A DNA stretch of 13,736 nucleotides from DASYQV01 sp036005125 (lineage in GTDB: Bacteria; Acidobacteriota; Vicinamibacteria; Vicinamibacterales; UBA2999), in contig DASYQV010000197.1 in the NCBI GenBank assembly GCA_036005125.1, positions 1-13,736 of the forward strand. The letters are read 5' to 3'. The position numbers and the translations under genes are program-made. Under the pieces are notes generated by a model. That model searched no databases. It was not told the DNA's origin and worked only from the letters and a program-made list of their open reading frames with translations. This document shows, in pieces, positions 6,929-13,736 of the stretch (positions within the stretch are counted from its first letter, which is position 1; each line of letters opens with the position of its first letter).

Positions 6929-8064
6929 GAAACACCGCGCGCGCGCCGCCGGGCAACGGCGTCGACATACGCGCGTCGCGCCGTCTCCGCAGCGCGCGAC
7001 CAGGAGAACTCGCTCGCGCGCCGAAGACCCCGATCGGCGCACGCCCGCGCGTAAGCCTCGTCGTTGACCATCCGATCGATTGCCCCCGCCAGACCCTCGA
7101 CATCCGACGGCTCGACGAGCGCCCCCGCGTCGCCGAGCACTTCGGGCAGGGATCCCCCGGTCGAGGCAACGACCGGAATGCCCGCCGACATCGCTTCGAG
7201 CACCGGCAGGCCGAACCCCTCGTCGAAGGACGGCATCACGAACAACCGCGCGCCGGCATAGAGCCGCTCGCGCTCGGCAGCCGGCACATATCCCCGGTGC
7301 TCGACGTGACCTGCCAGCGGCGGCCGTTGGATTTCGTCGAGCAGGTCGCGCGCATCCGGCGTGGCGCGTCCAGCCAGCACGAGGTCAGGCACGGGTCTGC
7401 CGGCGTTGACGAGGCGCCTGTAGGCATCAATCAGCGCGCCCACATTCTTGCGCGGCTCGAGCGTCCCGACGAACAGGACGTAACCGCCGCGTGGCACGTG
7501 CGCTTCGCGACCGAGCGTCTGCCATTCGGGCGCGCCTGGCGAGCACAGGTAAATCCGCTTCGATTCCACGCCCAGCTTCTGTTGAAGCAATCCCGCCGTG
7601 TGGCGCGACGGTGTGACAACCGCATCTGCCCGCCGGGCATGGTCACCCGCGAGCGCCGGATAGTCCCGTCGGATTTCCGCGCGCGTCCGCTCGGGCTCGA
7701 GGAGAAAAAAGAGGTCGTGAATGGTCACGACCTGCGCCGCGCGCCGGGCCGGGATTAGAAGGGGGTGCGCCGCGTGCACGACGTCGAATGAGCCGGCGAG
7801 CCTTTCGACCGGCGGCCACTCGAGCCGATGCCACATGTAGTTGAGCCAGCGCACCGGCACGCGTCGGTCCACGACGCGGCTCCCCAGCTCGACCGGCAGA
7901 TGAGGCGCCGGCCGGTCCTTCCATGAGCTCGTGAAGACCGTGACCTGGTCGTTCGCGGCCGCCGGGATTCTCGTGTACGCGCGAACCAGTTCGTGGACGA
8001 ACTCGCCAGCCCCCGTCCGCTCGCGCAGAGCAGGGCGGTAGTCGACGAGGATGCGCACGGGCAT
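6925..8064 (-). CDS. GT4-family glycosyltransferase (GT-B fold), first gene of the leftward train
   Basis: A 379-residue GT4 enzyme predicted to add a sugar in polysaccharide assembly. The N-terminus MPVRILVDYRPALRERTGAG contains the acceptor-side glycine loop. VVTIHDLFFLLEPER is at 112-126 and VVTPSRHTAGLL at 149-160. The donor-domain motif GTLEPRKN is at 200-207, with Lys206. SFDEGFGLPVLEAMSAGIPV (279-298) has the Glu282/Glu290 pair, and SLPEVLGDAGALVEP is at 305-319. ATG at 8064 is the natural start; a GAGG tract lies upstream at 8076-8079 but is rather distant. The stop codon TAG (6927-6925) lies within hairpin element B, so the last residues may have been shaped by insertion of that element. 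The tail ARRRARGVS is basic and low in complexity. Donor sugar unknown. Confidence 0.94.
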   Translation of the reverse strand: MPVRILVDYRPALRERTGAGEFVHELVRAYTRIPAAANDQVTVFTSSWKDRPAPHLPVELGSRVVDRRVPVRWLNYMWHRLEWPPVERLAGSFDVVHAAHPLLIPARRAAQVVTIHDLFFLLEPERTRAEIRRDYPALAGDHARRADAVVTPSRHTAGLLQQKLGVESKRIYLCSPGAPEWQTLGREAHVPRGGYVLFVGTLEPRKNVGALIDAYRRLVNAGRPVPDLVLAGRATPDARDLLDEIQRPPLAGHVEHRGYVPAAERERLYAGARLFVMPSFDEGFGLPVLEAMSAGIPVVASTGGSLPEVLGDAGALVEPSDVEGLAGAIDRMVNDEAYARACADRGLRRASEFSWSRAAETARRAYVDAVARRRARGVS

Positions 8065-8229
8065 GAGCGTACCACGGCCTCAGGCTGAACGCGGCGCACG
8101 GCCCGGTGCGCGCACAGCGTGCGCGCACCGTAAGCCAACGCTGCGAGACAAGTCCTTGCTACTCAACATATAGACAGCATTCTCAGCGTTATGGTACCGT
8201 CAACGGTTTCGGACCGGTGCGGAGGGCGG
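8065..8229. promoter_or_regulatory. Divergent intergenic control region between the two gene trains
   Basis: This is the only gap in which two visible genes diverge, so promoters for both trains are expected here. For the rightward train, a weak sigma70-like pair is GAGACA (8145-8150) and TATAGA (8169-8174) with an 18-nt spacer, each matching consensus at 4 of 6. I see no convincing pair for the leftward train. A Shine-Dalgarno GGAGG at 8221-8225 serves ugd. The region also holds a strong palindrome at 8104-8130. The promoter assignment is tentative. Confidence 0.4.
8104..8130. repeat. Perfect inverted repeat, 12-bp arms with 3-nt loop
   Basis: CGGTGCGCGCAC at 8104-8115 is the exact reverse complement of GTGCGCGCACCG at 8119-8130, separated by AGC. 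It lies 40-66 nt upstream of the ATG at 8064 and about 100 nt upstream of ugd. It may be a DNA-binding dyad, an RNA hairpin in the leftward leader, or a short terminator-like or REP-like hairpin. There is no T-tract on either side, so a standard intrinsic terminator is unlikely. Confidence 0.75.
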
Positions 8230-9525
8230 ATGAAAATCGCAGTCATCGGAACCGGATACGTGGGGCTGGTGGCCGGTGCGTGTTTCGCGGAAAGCGGCAA
8301 CGACGTTATCTGCGTGGACAAAGACGAGGCGAAAATCCGAATGCTCCGCCGCGGCCGCATGCCCATCTACGAACCGGGGCTCGAGGAGATGGTGCGCCGC
8401 AATCGACTCGAGAAGCGGCTCACGTTCACGACGATGCTTCCCAAGGCGGTGCGGGATTCGACGCTCGTGTTCGTCGCGGTCGGCACGCCGCAAGGCGAGG
8501 ATGGGGCGGCCGACCTTCAGCACGTGCTCACCGTGGCGAAGGACATAGCGAAGGCGATGAACGGCTACAAGGTGATCGTCGACAAGAGCACCGTGCCGGT
8601 CGGCACCTCGGTGAAGGTACGGGAGGTCATCCGCCGCGAGACAACGCATCCGTTCAGCGTTGTGAGCAATCCCGAATTCCTGAAGCAGGGCGCGGCCATC
8701 GAAGACTTCATGAAGCCGGACCGCGTGATCGTGGGGGCAGAGGACCCCCGCGGCGCCGAGCTGATGCTCGAGCTCTACGCGCCGTTCACGCGCACCGGTG
8801 CGCCGATCATGGTGATGGACTGCGCGAGCGCGGAGCTCACCAAGTACGCCGCCAACGCCATGCTCGCGACACGCATCTCGTTCATGAACGAGGTGGCGAA
8901 CGTGTGCGAGCTGGTGGGCGCCGACGTCGATCAGGTGCGGCGCGCGATCGGCTCCGATCGGCGCATCGGCAGCTCATTCCTCTTTCCCGGCGTCGGCTAC
9001 GGCGGGAGCTGCTTTCCGAAGGACGTCAAGGCGATGATCCACTTCGCCGCCGAGAAGTCGTACGACTTCAAGATTCTCCACGCGGTGCAGGCGGTGAACC
9101 AGCTTCAGAAAGTGCGTCTGATTGCGAAGATGCAGGCGCATTTCGGCTCGCTCAAGGGAAAGACGATTGCCGTGTGGGGCCTGGCGTTCAAGCCGAGGAC
9201 CGACGACATGCGCGAGGCGCCGTCCATCGCGCTGATTGGCGCGCTGCTCGAGGCCGGCGCGAAGGTGCAGGCCTTCGACCCCGAGGCCGTGAAGGTGGCC
9301 CGCAGCATCCTCGGCTCGAAGGTGACCTACGCCGCCAAGAGCTATGATGCCCTGAAAGGCGCCGATGCGCTGGCCATCATCACGGAATGGAACGAGTTCC
9401 GCCGACCCGACTTTCCGCGCATGCGCGCGCTGATGCGGTCCCCGGTGATCTTCGACGGCCGCAATCTGTTCACGCCCGATCAGATGAAGACCCACGGCTT
9501 CACCTACTATTCCATTGGCCGGTAG
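8230..9525 (+). CDS. ugd: UDP-glucose 6-dehydrogenase
   Basis: NAD-dependent cytosolic enzyme oxidising UDP-glucose to UDP-glucuronate, 431 residues. The N-terminal NAD domain starts MKIAVIGTGYVGLVAGACFA, with the acidic ribose-binding Asp30 in VICVD. STVPVGT is at 120-126 and NPEFLKQGAA at 147-156. The helix segment ELTKYAANAM (202-211) carries Lys205, and GYGGSCFPKD (256-265) carries the catalytic Cys261 and Asp265. The C-terminal domain includes AVWGLAFKPRTDDMREAPS. The frame is open from an ATG at 8191, but ATG at 8230 is preferred because it gives the canonical N-terminus and sits 4 nt after GGAGG (8221-8225). It heads the rightward train and feeds the UDP-xylose synthase encoded at 1-884. 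The next gene starts 1 nt after its stop. Confidence 0.96.
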   Translation: MKIAVIGTGYVGLVAGACFAESGNDVICVDKDEAKIRMLRRGRMPIYEPGLEEMVRRNRLEKRLTFTTMLPKAVRDSTLVFVAVGTPQGEDGAADLQHVLTVAKDIAKAMNGYKVIVDKSTVPVGTSVKVREVIRRETTHPFSVVSNPEFLKQGAAIEDFMKPDRVIVGAEDPRGAELMLELYAPFTRTGAPIMVMDCASAELTKYAANAMLATRISFMNEVANVCELVGADVDQVRRAIGSDRRIGSSFLFPGVGYGGSCFPKDVKAMIHFAAEKSYDFKILHAVQAVNQLQKVRLIAKMQAHFGSLKGKTIAVWGLAFKPRTDDMREAPSIALIGALLEAGAKVQAFDPEAVKVARSILGSKVTYAAKSYDALKGADALAIITEWNEFRRPDFPRMRALMRSPVIFDGRNLFTPDQMKTHGFTYYSIGR

Positions 9526-9526
9526 C

Positions 9527-10522
9527 GTGACGACCGTTCTCGTTACCGGCGGCGCCGGCTACATCGGCAGTCACGCGGCGAAGGCGCTGCGCAGCGCGGG
9601 CTACGAGGTCGTGATCTACGACAACCTCTCGGCTGGCCACCGCGAGGCGGCGCGCGGGTCACCGCTCGTGCAGGGCGATATCGGCGACGTCGCCGAGGTC
9701 CGCCGGGCCATCCGCGAGAGCGGCGCCAGCGCCGTGATGCACTTTGCCGCGTGGCTCATCGTTCCCGATTCCGTGCGGGATCCGCTGGGTTACTATCGCA
9801 ACAACGTGTCGGGAACGATGGGGACGCTCGAGGCGATGGTGGCCGAGGGCGTGCAGCGGTTCGTCTTCTCGTCGACGTGCGCGGTCTACGGCGAGCCGCG
9901 CGAGACGCCGATCGACGAGACGCACCCGACGGCGCCGATCAACGCCTATGGTCAGACGAAGCTGGCCATCGAGCACGCGCTGCCGCATCTGGAGAGGGCG
10001 CACGGCCTCCGGTCGGTCAGGTTGCGCTACTTCAACGCGGCCGGCGCGGATCCCGACGGCGAGCTTGGAGAGGATCACACGCCGGAGATTCACGTGAGTC
10101 CGCGGGCGCTCGACGCGGCCAGGGGCGGGCCGCCGCTCGAAGTGTTCGGCGAGGACTACCCGACGCCGGACGGCACCTGCCTGCGCGATTACGTGCACGT
10201 GACCGACCTGGCAGACGCGCACGTCCGGGCGCTCGGGTATCTCGAGGAGGGCGGCGCCTCGGCTACCTTCAACGTGGGCACCGAGCGCCCGTCATCGGTC
10301 CGTGAGGTCATCGCGGCCGTCGAGCGGGTCACGGGCCGGCCCGTCGCATGGCGCTCCGCGCCGCGGCGTCCGGGAGATCCGGCGGCGTTGTATGCATCCG
10401 CAGGGAAGATCCGCAGTGAGCTCGCTTGGCATCCGCGGCGCGCGGATCTGACGACCATCGTCGCCGACGCCTGGAACTGGCACACGAAGCATCCAACGGG
10501 CTTCGGCCGGCAGGCTCGCTGA
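9527..10522 (+). CDS. galE: UDP-glucose 4-epimerase
   Basis: Interconverts UDP-glucose and UDP-galactose in the cytosol with tightly bound NAD. The 331-residue SDR protein has VTGGAGYIGSHAAKAL at 6-21, MHFAAWLIVPDSV at 71-83 and SSTCAVYGEP at 115-124. The catalytic Tyr141 and Lys145 lie in NAYGQTK, LRYFNAAGADP is at 166-176, and the GalE-typical substrate loop DGTCLRDYVHVTDLADAH is at 215-232. The usual HLIP-type segment after the DHTPE motif is replaced by HVSPRALDAARG (189-200), a minor local variation. The start chosen is GTG at 9527, one base after the ugd stop, giving (M)TTVLVTGG. A TTG at 9515 in the same frame would add four residues. It supplies a possible galactosyl donor. A related uronate or GlcNAc epimerase activity cannot be excluded. 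Confidence 0.92.
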   Translation: MTTVLVTGGAGYIGSHAAKALRSAGYEVVIYDNLSAGHREAARGSPLVQGDIGDVAEVRRAIRESGASAVMHFAAWLIVPDSVRDPLGYYRNNVSGTMGTLEAMVAEGVQRFVFSSTCAVYGEPRETPIDETHPTAPINAYGQTKLAIEHALPHLERAHGLRSVRLRYFNAAGADPDGELGEDHTPEIHVSPRALDAARGGPPLEVFGEDYPTPDGTCLRDYVHVTDLADAHVRALGYLEEGGASATFNVGTERPSSVREVIAAVERVTGRPVAWRSAPRRPGDPAALYASAGKIRSELAWHPRRADLTTIVADAWNWHTKHPTGFGRQAR

Positions 10523-11289
10523 TGTCCGCCTCCGTCAAGGCTGCGGCGGCACCTGATCAACGCTCGAAGAGCAGAGGCCGGTCGGGGATCCGGGGCCAGC
10601 TTGTCGATCCTGTCCTGTCCGTCGTGATGCCGGCGTTCAACGAGCTCAACACGATCGAGGAAATCGTCCGCCGCGTGCTGGCCGTGCCGCTGCGGATCGA
10701 GCTCATCGTGGTGGATGACTGCTCGACCGACGGCACGCGAAATACGCTCGTCGAATTGCAGCGCGAGCTCGGCTTCACGCTGCTGCTGCAGCCGCGCAAT
10801 CTCGGAAAGGGCGCGGCGCTGCGACGCGGCTTCGAGGCCGTCCGTGGCGACATGGTAGTCGTGCAGGACGCGGATCTCGAATATTCACCCGAAGAGTTCC
10901 CGCAGTTGATCGAGCTCATCTGTCAGGGCCGGGCGGATGTCGTCTACGGGTCGCGCTTCCTCGGAAGGCATCGAGTCTTCCTGTTCACGCACTACGCAGG
11001 CAATCGCATACTGACGCTGCTCACCAACGTGCTCTACAACACCATGCTGACGGACATGGAGACCTGCTACAAGGTGATGCGGACGGACGTGCTGCGCTCG
11101 ATGACGCTGCGGTCCGACGGCTTCGGGATCGAGCCCGAGCTCACCGCGAAGATCTTCAAGCGCGGGTACCGGGTGTACGAGGTGCCGATCACCTACGACG
11201 GCCGTGGATACGACGAAGGAAAGAAAATCTCGTGGCGCGATGGAGTCGTCGCGCTGTGGGTGCTGCTCCGCTATCGTTTCACCGAGTGA
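10522..11289 (+). CDS. GT2 family polyprenyl-phosphate sugar synthase-like transferase (DPM1/GtrB-like, soluble)
   Basis: A 255-residue GT-A glycosyltransferase resembling dolichol-phosphate mannose synthase and GtrB-type enzymes, which transfer a sugar from a nucleotide donor to polyprenyl phosphate. VLSVVMPAFNELNTIEEIV is at 31-49, ELIVVDDCSTDGT at 60-72 and PRNLGKGAALRRGF at 91-104. The DxD metal site VQDADLEYSP (114-123) has Asp116 and Asp118. YGSRFLG is at 142-148 and ETCYKVMRTDVL at 180-191. There is no C-terminal transmembrane pair, so it belongs to the soluble form. A basic, disordered 28-residue N-terminal extension precedes the first beta strand. The ATG at 10522 overlaps the galE stop (TGATG); the frame also stays open upstream inside galE. 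No partner GtrA-type flippase is visible. Confidence 0.88.
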   Translation: MSASVKAAAAPDQRSKSRGRSGIRGQLVDPVLSVVMPAFNELNTIEEIVRRVLAVPLRIELIVVDDCSTDGTRNTLVELQRELGFTLLLQPRNLGKGAALRRGFEAVRGDMVVVQDADLEYSPEEFPQLIELICQGRADVVYGSRFLGRHRVFLFTHYAGNRILTLLTNVLYNTMLTDMETCYKVMRTDVLRSMTLRSDGFGIEPELTAKIFKRGYRVYEVPITYDGRGYDEGKKISWRDGVVALWVLLRYRFTE

Positions 11290-13049
11290 ATCCCTTCCTC
11301 CGCCTCCTCGAGTACGCGCGCCCCCATCGGGCGCGGCTGGCCAGCGCGGTGGCTGCCATGGTGTTGTACGGCGTCGCCTCGGCCGGCGTCGCGGCGCTCA
11401 TCAAGCCGATTTTCGACGAGGTGCTGCCGAGCCGCGAGAACCTGCGTCTGGTCTCGACGGCGATCATCGTCGTGTACCTCGTCAAAGGGCTCGCAGCCTA
11501 TCTGTCCTCGTACTGGATGGCGGATGTCGGGCAGCGCGTTGTCCGGGATCTGCGCAACGTCCTGTTCCGCCATATCCTGGGACAATCCGCCGCGTTCTTC
11601 TCGGCGAGCACGAGCGGGAAGCTGATCTCGCGGATCACCAATGACGTCGGCCAGATCCAGCAGGCTGTCTCGGAGACGATTGGCGATCTCGCGCGCGAGT
11701 CGCTGGCGCTCATCGGGTACGCCGTCCTGCTCTTCTACTACGATGCCGGACTGGCCATTGTCTGCCTGACGGGGGCGCCTCTGGTCGTTTATCCGCTCGT
11801 CCGCCTCGGGCAGCGTGTGCGCCGCACCACGCGGCGAAGTCAGGAGGCCCTGGCGCAAATCACCCATGTCAGCGCCGAGGCCTTCACGGGCCACCGCATC
11901 GTCAAGGCCTTCGGCGCCGAAGCGCGCGAGGCGGGCAAGTTCGAGCGCGCGTCCCAGCACTTGTATCGCACGACCATGAAGGTGACCAGCGTGCTGTCGG
12001 CGCTCCCGCCGATGATGGAGTTCATCGGCGGCCTCGCCCTCGCCGCGGCCCTCTGGTACGGCAGCCAGGAAATTTCTTCGAAACGTCTGACGACCGGCGA
12101 TTTCGTCGCATTCATCGCGGCGCTGTTCCTGATGTACGGGCCGGCCAAGAAGCTGAGCCGGGTCAATGCCAATCTGCAGCAGGCCATCGCAGCCTCCGAG
12201 CGCATCTTCGAGATGCTCGATGCGCACAGCGAGGTGGCCGAGCGGCCGGACGCGGCGCCGATTCCAACGTTCCGCGCCACGATAGAGTTCCGCGACGTGC
12301 ACTTTGCGTACGCGGATGGAAACGGGGAATCGACACTCCGGGGCGTCAGCTTTACCGTTCGCGCGGGCCAGATGCTTGCGATCGTGGGACGCAGCGGCGC
12401 CGGCAAGACGACGCTGGTCAATCTCATTCCGCGGTTCTACGACGTCACGGAGGGCGCGATTCTCGTGGACGGCCGCGACGTGCGCGACGTCACGCTGGCC
12501 TCACTGCGCGCGCAGATCGGTATCGTCACGCAGGAGACCGTGTTGTTCGACGATACGGTCGCCGCCAACATCGCATACGGCCGGCCGGAGGCAACACGCG
12601 CGGACGTCGAGGCGGCCGGTCGCGCCGCGCACGCACACGAATTCGTCCGCGCCATGCCGCAGGGCTACGACACCATGATCGGGGAGCGCGGCCAGCGGCT
12701 CTCAGGCGGGCAGCGCCAGCGGCTGGCCATCGCGCGGGCCATCCTGCGGGATTCGCCCATCCTCATCCTGGACGAGGCAACCTCATCACTGGACGCCGAG
12801 TCGGAGATGCTCGTGCAGGACGCCCTGTCCAACCTCATGCTCAACCGGACCGCGTTCGTCATCGCCCACCGCCTGTCGACCGTGCGGCGGGCCGACGCCA
12901 TTGTCGTCCTCGAGCGCGGCCGCATCGTCGAGGTGGGAACGCACGACGAACTGCTGACCCGCGGCGGTGCCTATGCCAAACTGTATGAGCTGCAGTTGCA
13001 AGAGGAGCCATCGGATGAGGCAGAACCGGGCCCGCGCGTCCCAGTCTAG
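11286..13049 (+). CDS. msbA: MsbA-type ABC exporter (fused membrane and ATPase domains)
   Basis: A 587-residue half-transporter of the lipid-exporting ABCB type, working as a homodimer in the inner membrane. Six hydrophobic helices occupy about residues 18-290, with the coupling segment HVSAEAFTGHRIVKAFGAE at 194-212. The ATPase domain is complete: Walker A GRSGAGKTT (368-376), Q-loop Gln416, signature LSGGQRQR (472-479), Walker B ILILDE (492-497) with Glu497, and H-loop His528 in IAHRLST. Translation begins at GTG 11286, overlapping the previous stop by 4 nt (GTGA). The frame is open further upstream, but that part is the end of the GT2 gene. Being coupled to the glycan genes, it may flip a lipid-linked oligosaccharide as PglK does, or it may be ordinary lipid A-core MsbA; sequence alone does not decide. 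The acidic, proline-containing C-terminal tail is unremarkable. Confidence 0.92.
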   Translation: MNPFLRLLEYARPHRARLASAVAAMVLYGVASAGVAALIKPIFDEVLPSRENLRLVSTAIIVVYLVKGLAAYLSSYWMADVGQRVVRDLRNVLFRHILGQSAAFFSASTSGKLISRITNDVGQIQQAVSETIGDLARESLALIGYAVLLFYYDAGLAIVCLTGAPLVVYPLVRLGQRVRRTTRRSQEALAQITHVSAEAFTGHRIVKAFGAEAREAGKFERASQHLYRTTMKVTSVLSALPPMMEFIGGLALAAALWYGSQEISSKRLTTGDFVAFIAALFLMYGPAKKLSRVNANLQQAIAASERIFEMLDAHSEVAERPDAAPIPTFRATIEFRDVHFAYADGNGESTLRGVSFTVRAGQMLAIVGRSGAGKTTLVNLIPRFYDVTEGAILVDGRDVRDVTLASLRAQIGIVTQETVLFDDTVAANIAYGRPEATRADVEAAGRAAHAHEFVRAMPQGYDTMIGERGQRLSGGQRQRLAIARAILRDSPILILDEATSSLDAESEMLVQDALSNLMLNRTAFVIAHRLSTVRRADAIVVLERGRIVEVGTHDELLTRGGAYAKLYELQLQEEPSDEAEPGPRVPV

Positions 13050-13095
13050 CCACGACGGCCACGGAGAGATGGGGCCACGACGCGCACGAAGATAT

Positions 13096-13194
13096 GGCCA
13101 CGAAGGTCACGAAGGCCACGAAGCCTTTTCTCCTTTTCCCTTCGCGATCGTCGTGTCCTTCGTGGCTGCAGATTATTTCGTGTCCTTCGTGGCT
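13096..13194. repeat. 9-bp CACGAA-type repeats in both orientations
   Basis: Three tandem 9-bp units, GGCCACGAA, GGTCACGAA and GGCCACGAA, lie at 13096-13122. Two copies of the reverse-complement form, CGTGTCCTTCGTGGCTG, follow (13152-13168 and 13179-13195). The 210-bp gap 13050-13259 consists largely of these and related degenerate units, with a pyrimidine-rich tract at 13126-13140 between the orientations. The inverted arrangement could fold in RNA. Confidence 0.8.
13112..13136 (+). terminator. Possible weak terminator after the ABC exporter gene
   Basis: AAGGC (13112-13116) pairs with GCCTT (13123-13127) around a 6-nt loop, followed by a T-rich stretch TTCTCCTTTT. The stem is only 5 bp and is built from the 9-bp repeat, so this may be incidental. 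Longer pairing with the inverse units at 13150-13195 competes with it. Confidence 0.25.
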
Positions 13195-13259
13195 GAGCCT
13201 TTTCGCGCGCTTCGCGGCTCGTCGTCTGGCCTCGTCGTCGGCGTCGCGGGATCGGCGTC

Positions 13260-13736
13260 ATGATCAAGTCGATGACCGGCTTCGCGTCGCTGACCCACGA
13301 AGACGACCGGGCGACAATTGGCGTGACGGTGCGGGCCGTCAATCACCGCTTTCTGGACGTGCAGCTCAGAATTCCTCCGTCGTTCGGTGACCTCGAGCCG
13401 CGCGTCCGGGCGCTGCTCCAGAAGCGGCTGGCGCGCGGGCGCGTGGAGCTCGGTATCAACGTGCAGCTCCGACACGCGGCGGTGCCGACCGTCGAGTTGA
13501 ACGAGGACTTCGCCAACGCGCTGAGCGCCGCGCTCGATCGCGCGCGCGAACGGGGTCTGGTGACCGGACAACTGACGCCGGGAGACCTTCTCCGCATGCC
13601 GCAGGCCATCAGCGTCCGGGAGCGGCAGATCGAGCCCGATCCGGCCGTGGAAGCGCAGCTTGGCGCGAGCGTCGAGCGGGCTGTGGAGCAGGCCCTGGCC
13701 GATCTCGACGCGATGCGCACGCGGGAGGGCACGCAT
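13260..13736 (+). CDS. yicC: YicC family protein (endoribonuclease-type), C-terminus cut by window edge
   Basis: The first 159 residues of a YicC-family protein; the family is about 290 residues, so nearly half lies outside the window. The hallmark N-terminus MIKSMTGFASL is present, followed by VRAVNHRFLDVQLRIP (24-39) and EPRVRALLQKRLARGRVEL (46-64). The segment ending AMRTREGTH (151-159) is where the family's conserved MRxxEGxxL begins. Members are stress-linked RNases in E. coli and Bacillus. In many bacteria the gene is followed by gmk and rpoZ, which may lie just beyond the right edge. ATG at 13260 is chosen over the internal ATG at 13272 because it yields the normal family start. Separated by a repeat-filled gap, it is probably housekeeping rather than part of the polysaccharide train. 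Confidence 0.93.
   Translation, partial: MIKSMTGFASLTHEDDRATIGVTVRAVNHRFLDVQLRIPPSFGDLEPRVRALLQKRLARGRVELGINVQLRHAAVPTVELNEDFANALSAALDRARERGLVTGQLTPGDLLRMPQAISVRERQIEPDPAVEAQLGASVERAVEQALADLDAMRTREGTH

Noticed and set aside
8191..8229. ATG at 8191 as the ugd start
   Set aside because: It would place 13 non-family residues before the canonical MKIAVIGTGYVG, and the GGAGG at 8221-8225 points to 8230.
8106..9347. Plus-strand open frame of 413 codons overlapping ugd
   Set aside because: It is the other frame of ugd, with arginine-glycine-rich nonsense. All Ugd motifs lie in the 8230-9525 frame.
10426..10521. Upstream start for the GT2 gene at 10522
   Set aside because: It would overlap the conserved end of galE by about 100 nt and yields non-conserved Arg-rich sequence. 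The TGATG junction is the natural start.
11271..12302. Minus-strand open frame of 343 codons
   Set aside because: It is antisense to the ABC exporter, whose motifs are complete. The composition (Arg, Asp, Glu and Gly rich) is typical of antisense to GC-rich genes.

Overview
The window is GC-rich throughout, with tightly packed genes and no obvious compositional break by eye. It is almost entirely a cell-surface polysaccharide locus. The gene content and the style of intergenic repeats suggest a soil-type Gram-negative bacterium, possibly Acidobacteriota (Vicinamibacteria-like); this is an inference from overall character, not from a marker gene.

The locus is two divergent gene trains that read away from a 165-bp gap at 8065-8229. 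Leftward, in transcription order, are two GT4 glycosyltransferases (6925-8064, 5774-6868), a GT2 glycosyltransferase (4941-5777), two more GT4 enzymes (3708-4823, 2599-3711), a five-helix polyprenyl-phosphate hexose-1-phosphate transferase (1160-2605), and a UDP-glucuronate decarboxylase (UDP-xylose synthase) that runs off the left edge (1-884). Rightward are UDP-glucose 6-dehydrogenase (ugd, 8230-9525), UDP-glucose 4-epimerase (galE, 9527-10522), a polyprenyl-phosphate-sugar-synthase-like GT2 (10522-11289), an MsbA-type ABC exporter (11286-13049) and, after a 210-bp repeat-bearing gap, the start of yicC (13260 to the right edge). Several junctions are 1- to 7-nt stop/start overlaps, implying translational coupling.

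Together the genes suggest this pathway: Ugd makes UDP-glucuronate, the decarboxylase at the far end of the other train turns it into UDP-xylose, and GalE supplies UDP-galactose. The priming transferase loads a hexose-1-phosphate onto undecaprenyl phosphate, the GT4 and GT2 enzymes extend the lipid-linked oligosaccharide, and the ABC exporter may flip it or move another lipid. No Wzx, Wzy, Wza, Wzc or ligase is visible in the window, so polymerisation and export are either encoded outside it or differ from the classic Wzy system.

The least ordinary content is in the gaps. The 885-1159 gap is filled by a foldback element: 42-nt arms matching at 40 positions enclose a 7-bp periodic tract. Two related modular hairpin elements (4861-4937 and 6873-6928) sit at glycosyltransferase gene ends, and one supplies a stop codon. 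A perfect 12-bp-arm palindrome (8104-8130) lies in the divergent control region, and a 9-bp repeat occurs in both orientations between the exporter gene and yicC. No rRNA, tRNA, CRISPR array, transposase or phage gene was seen.
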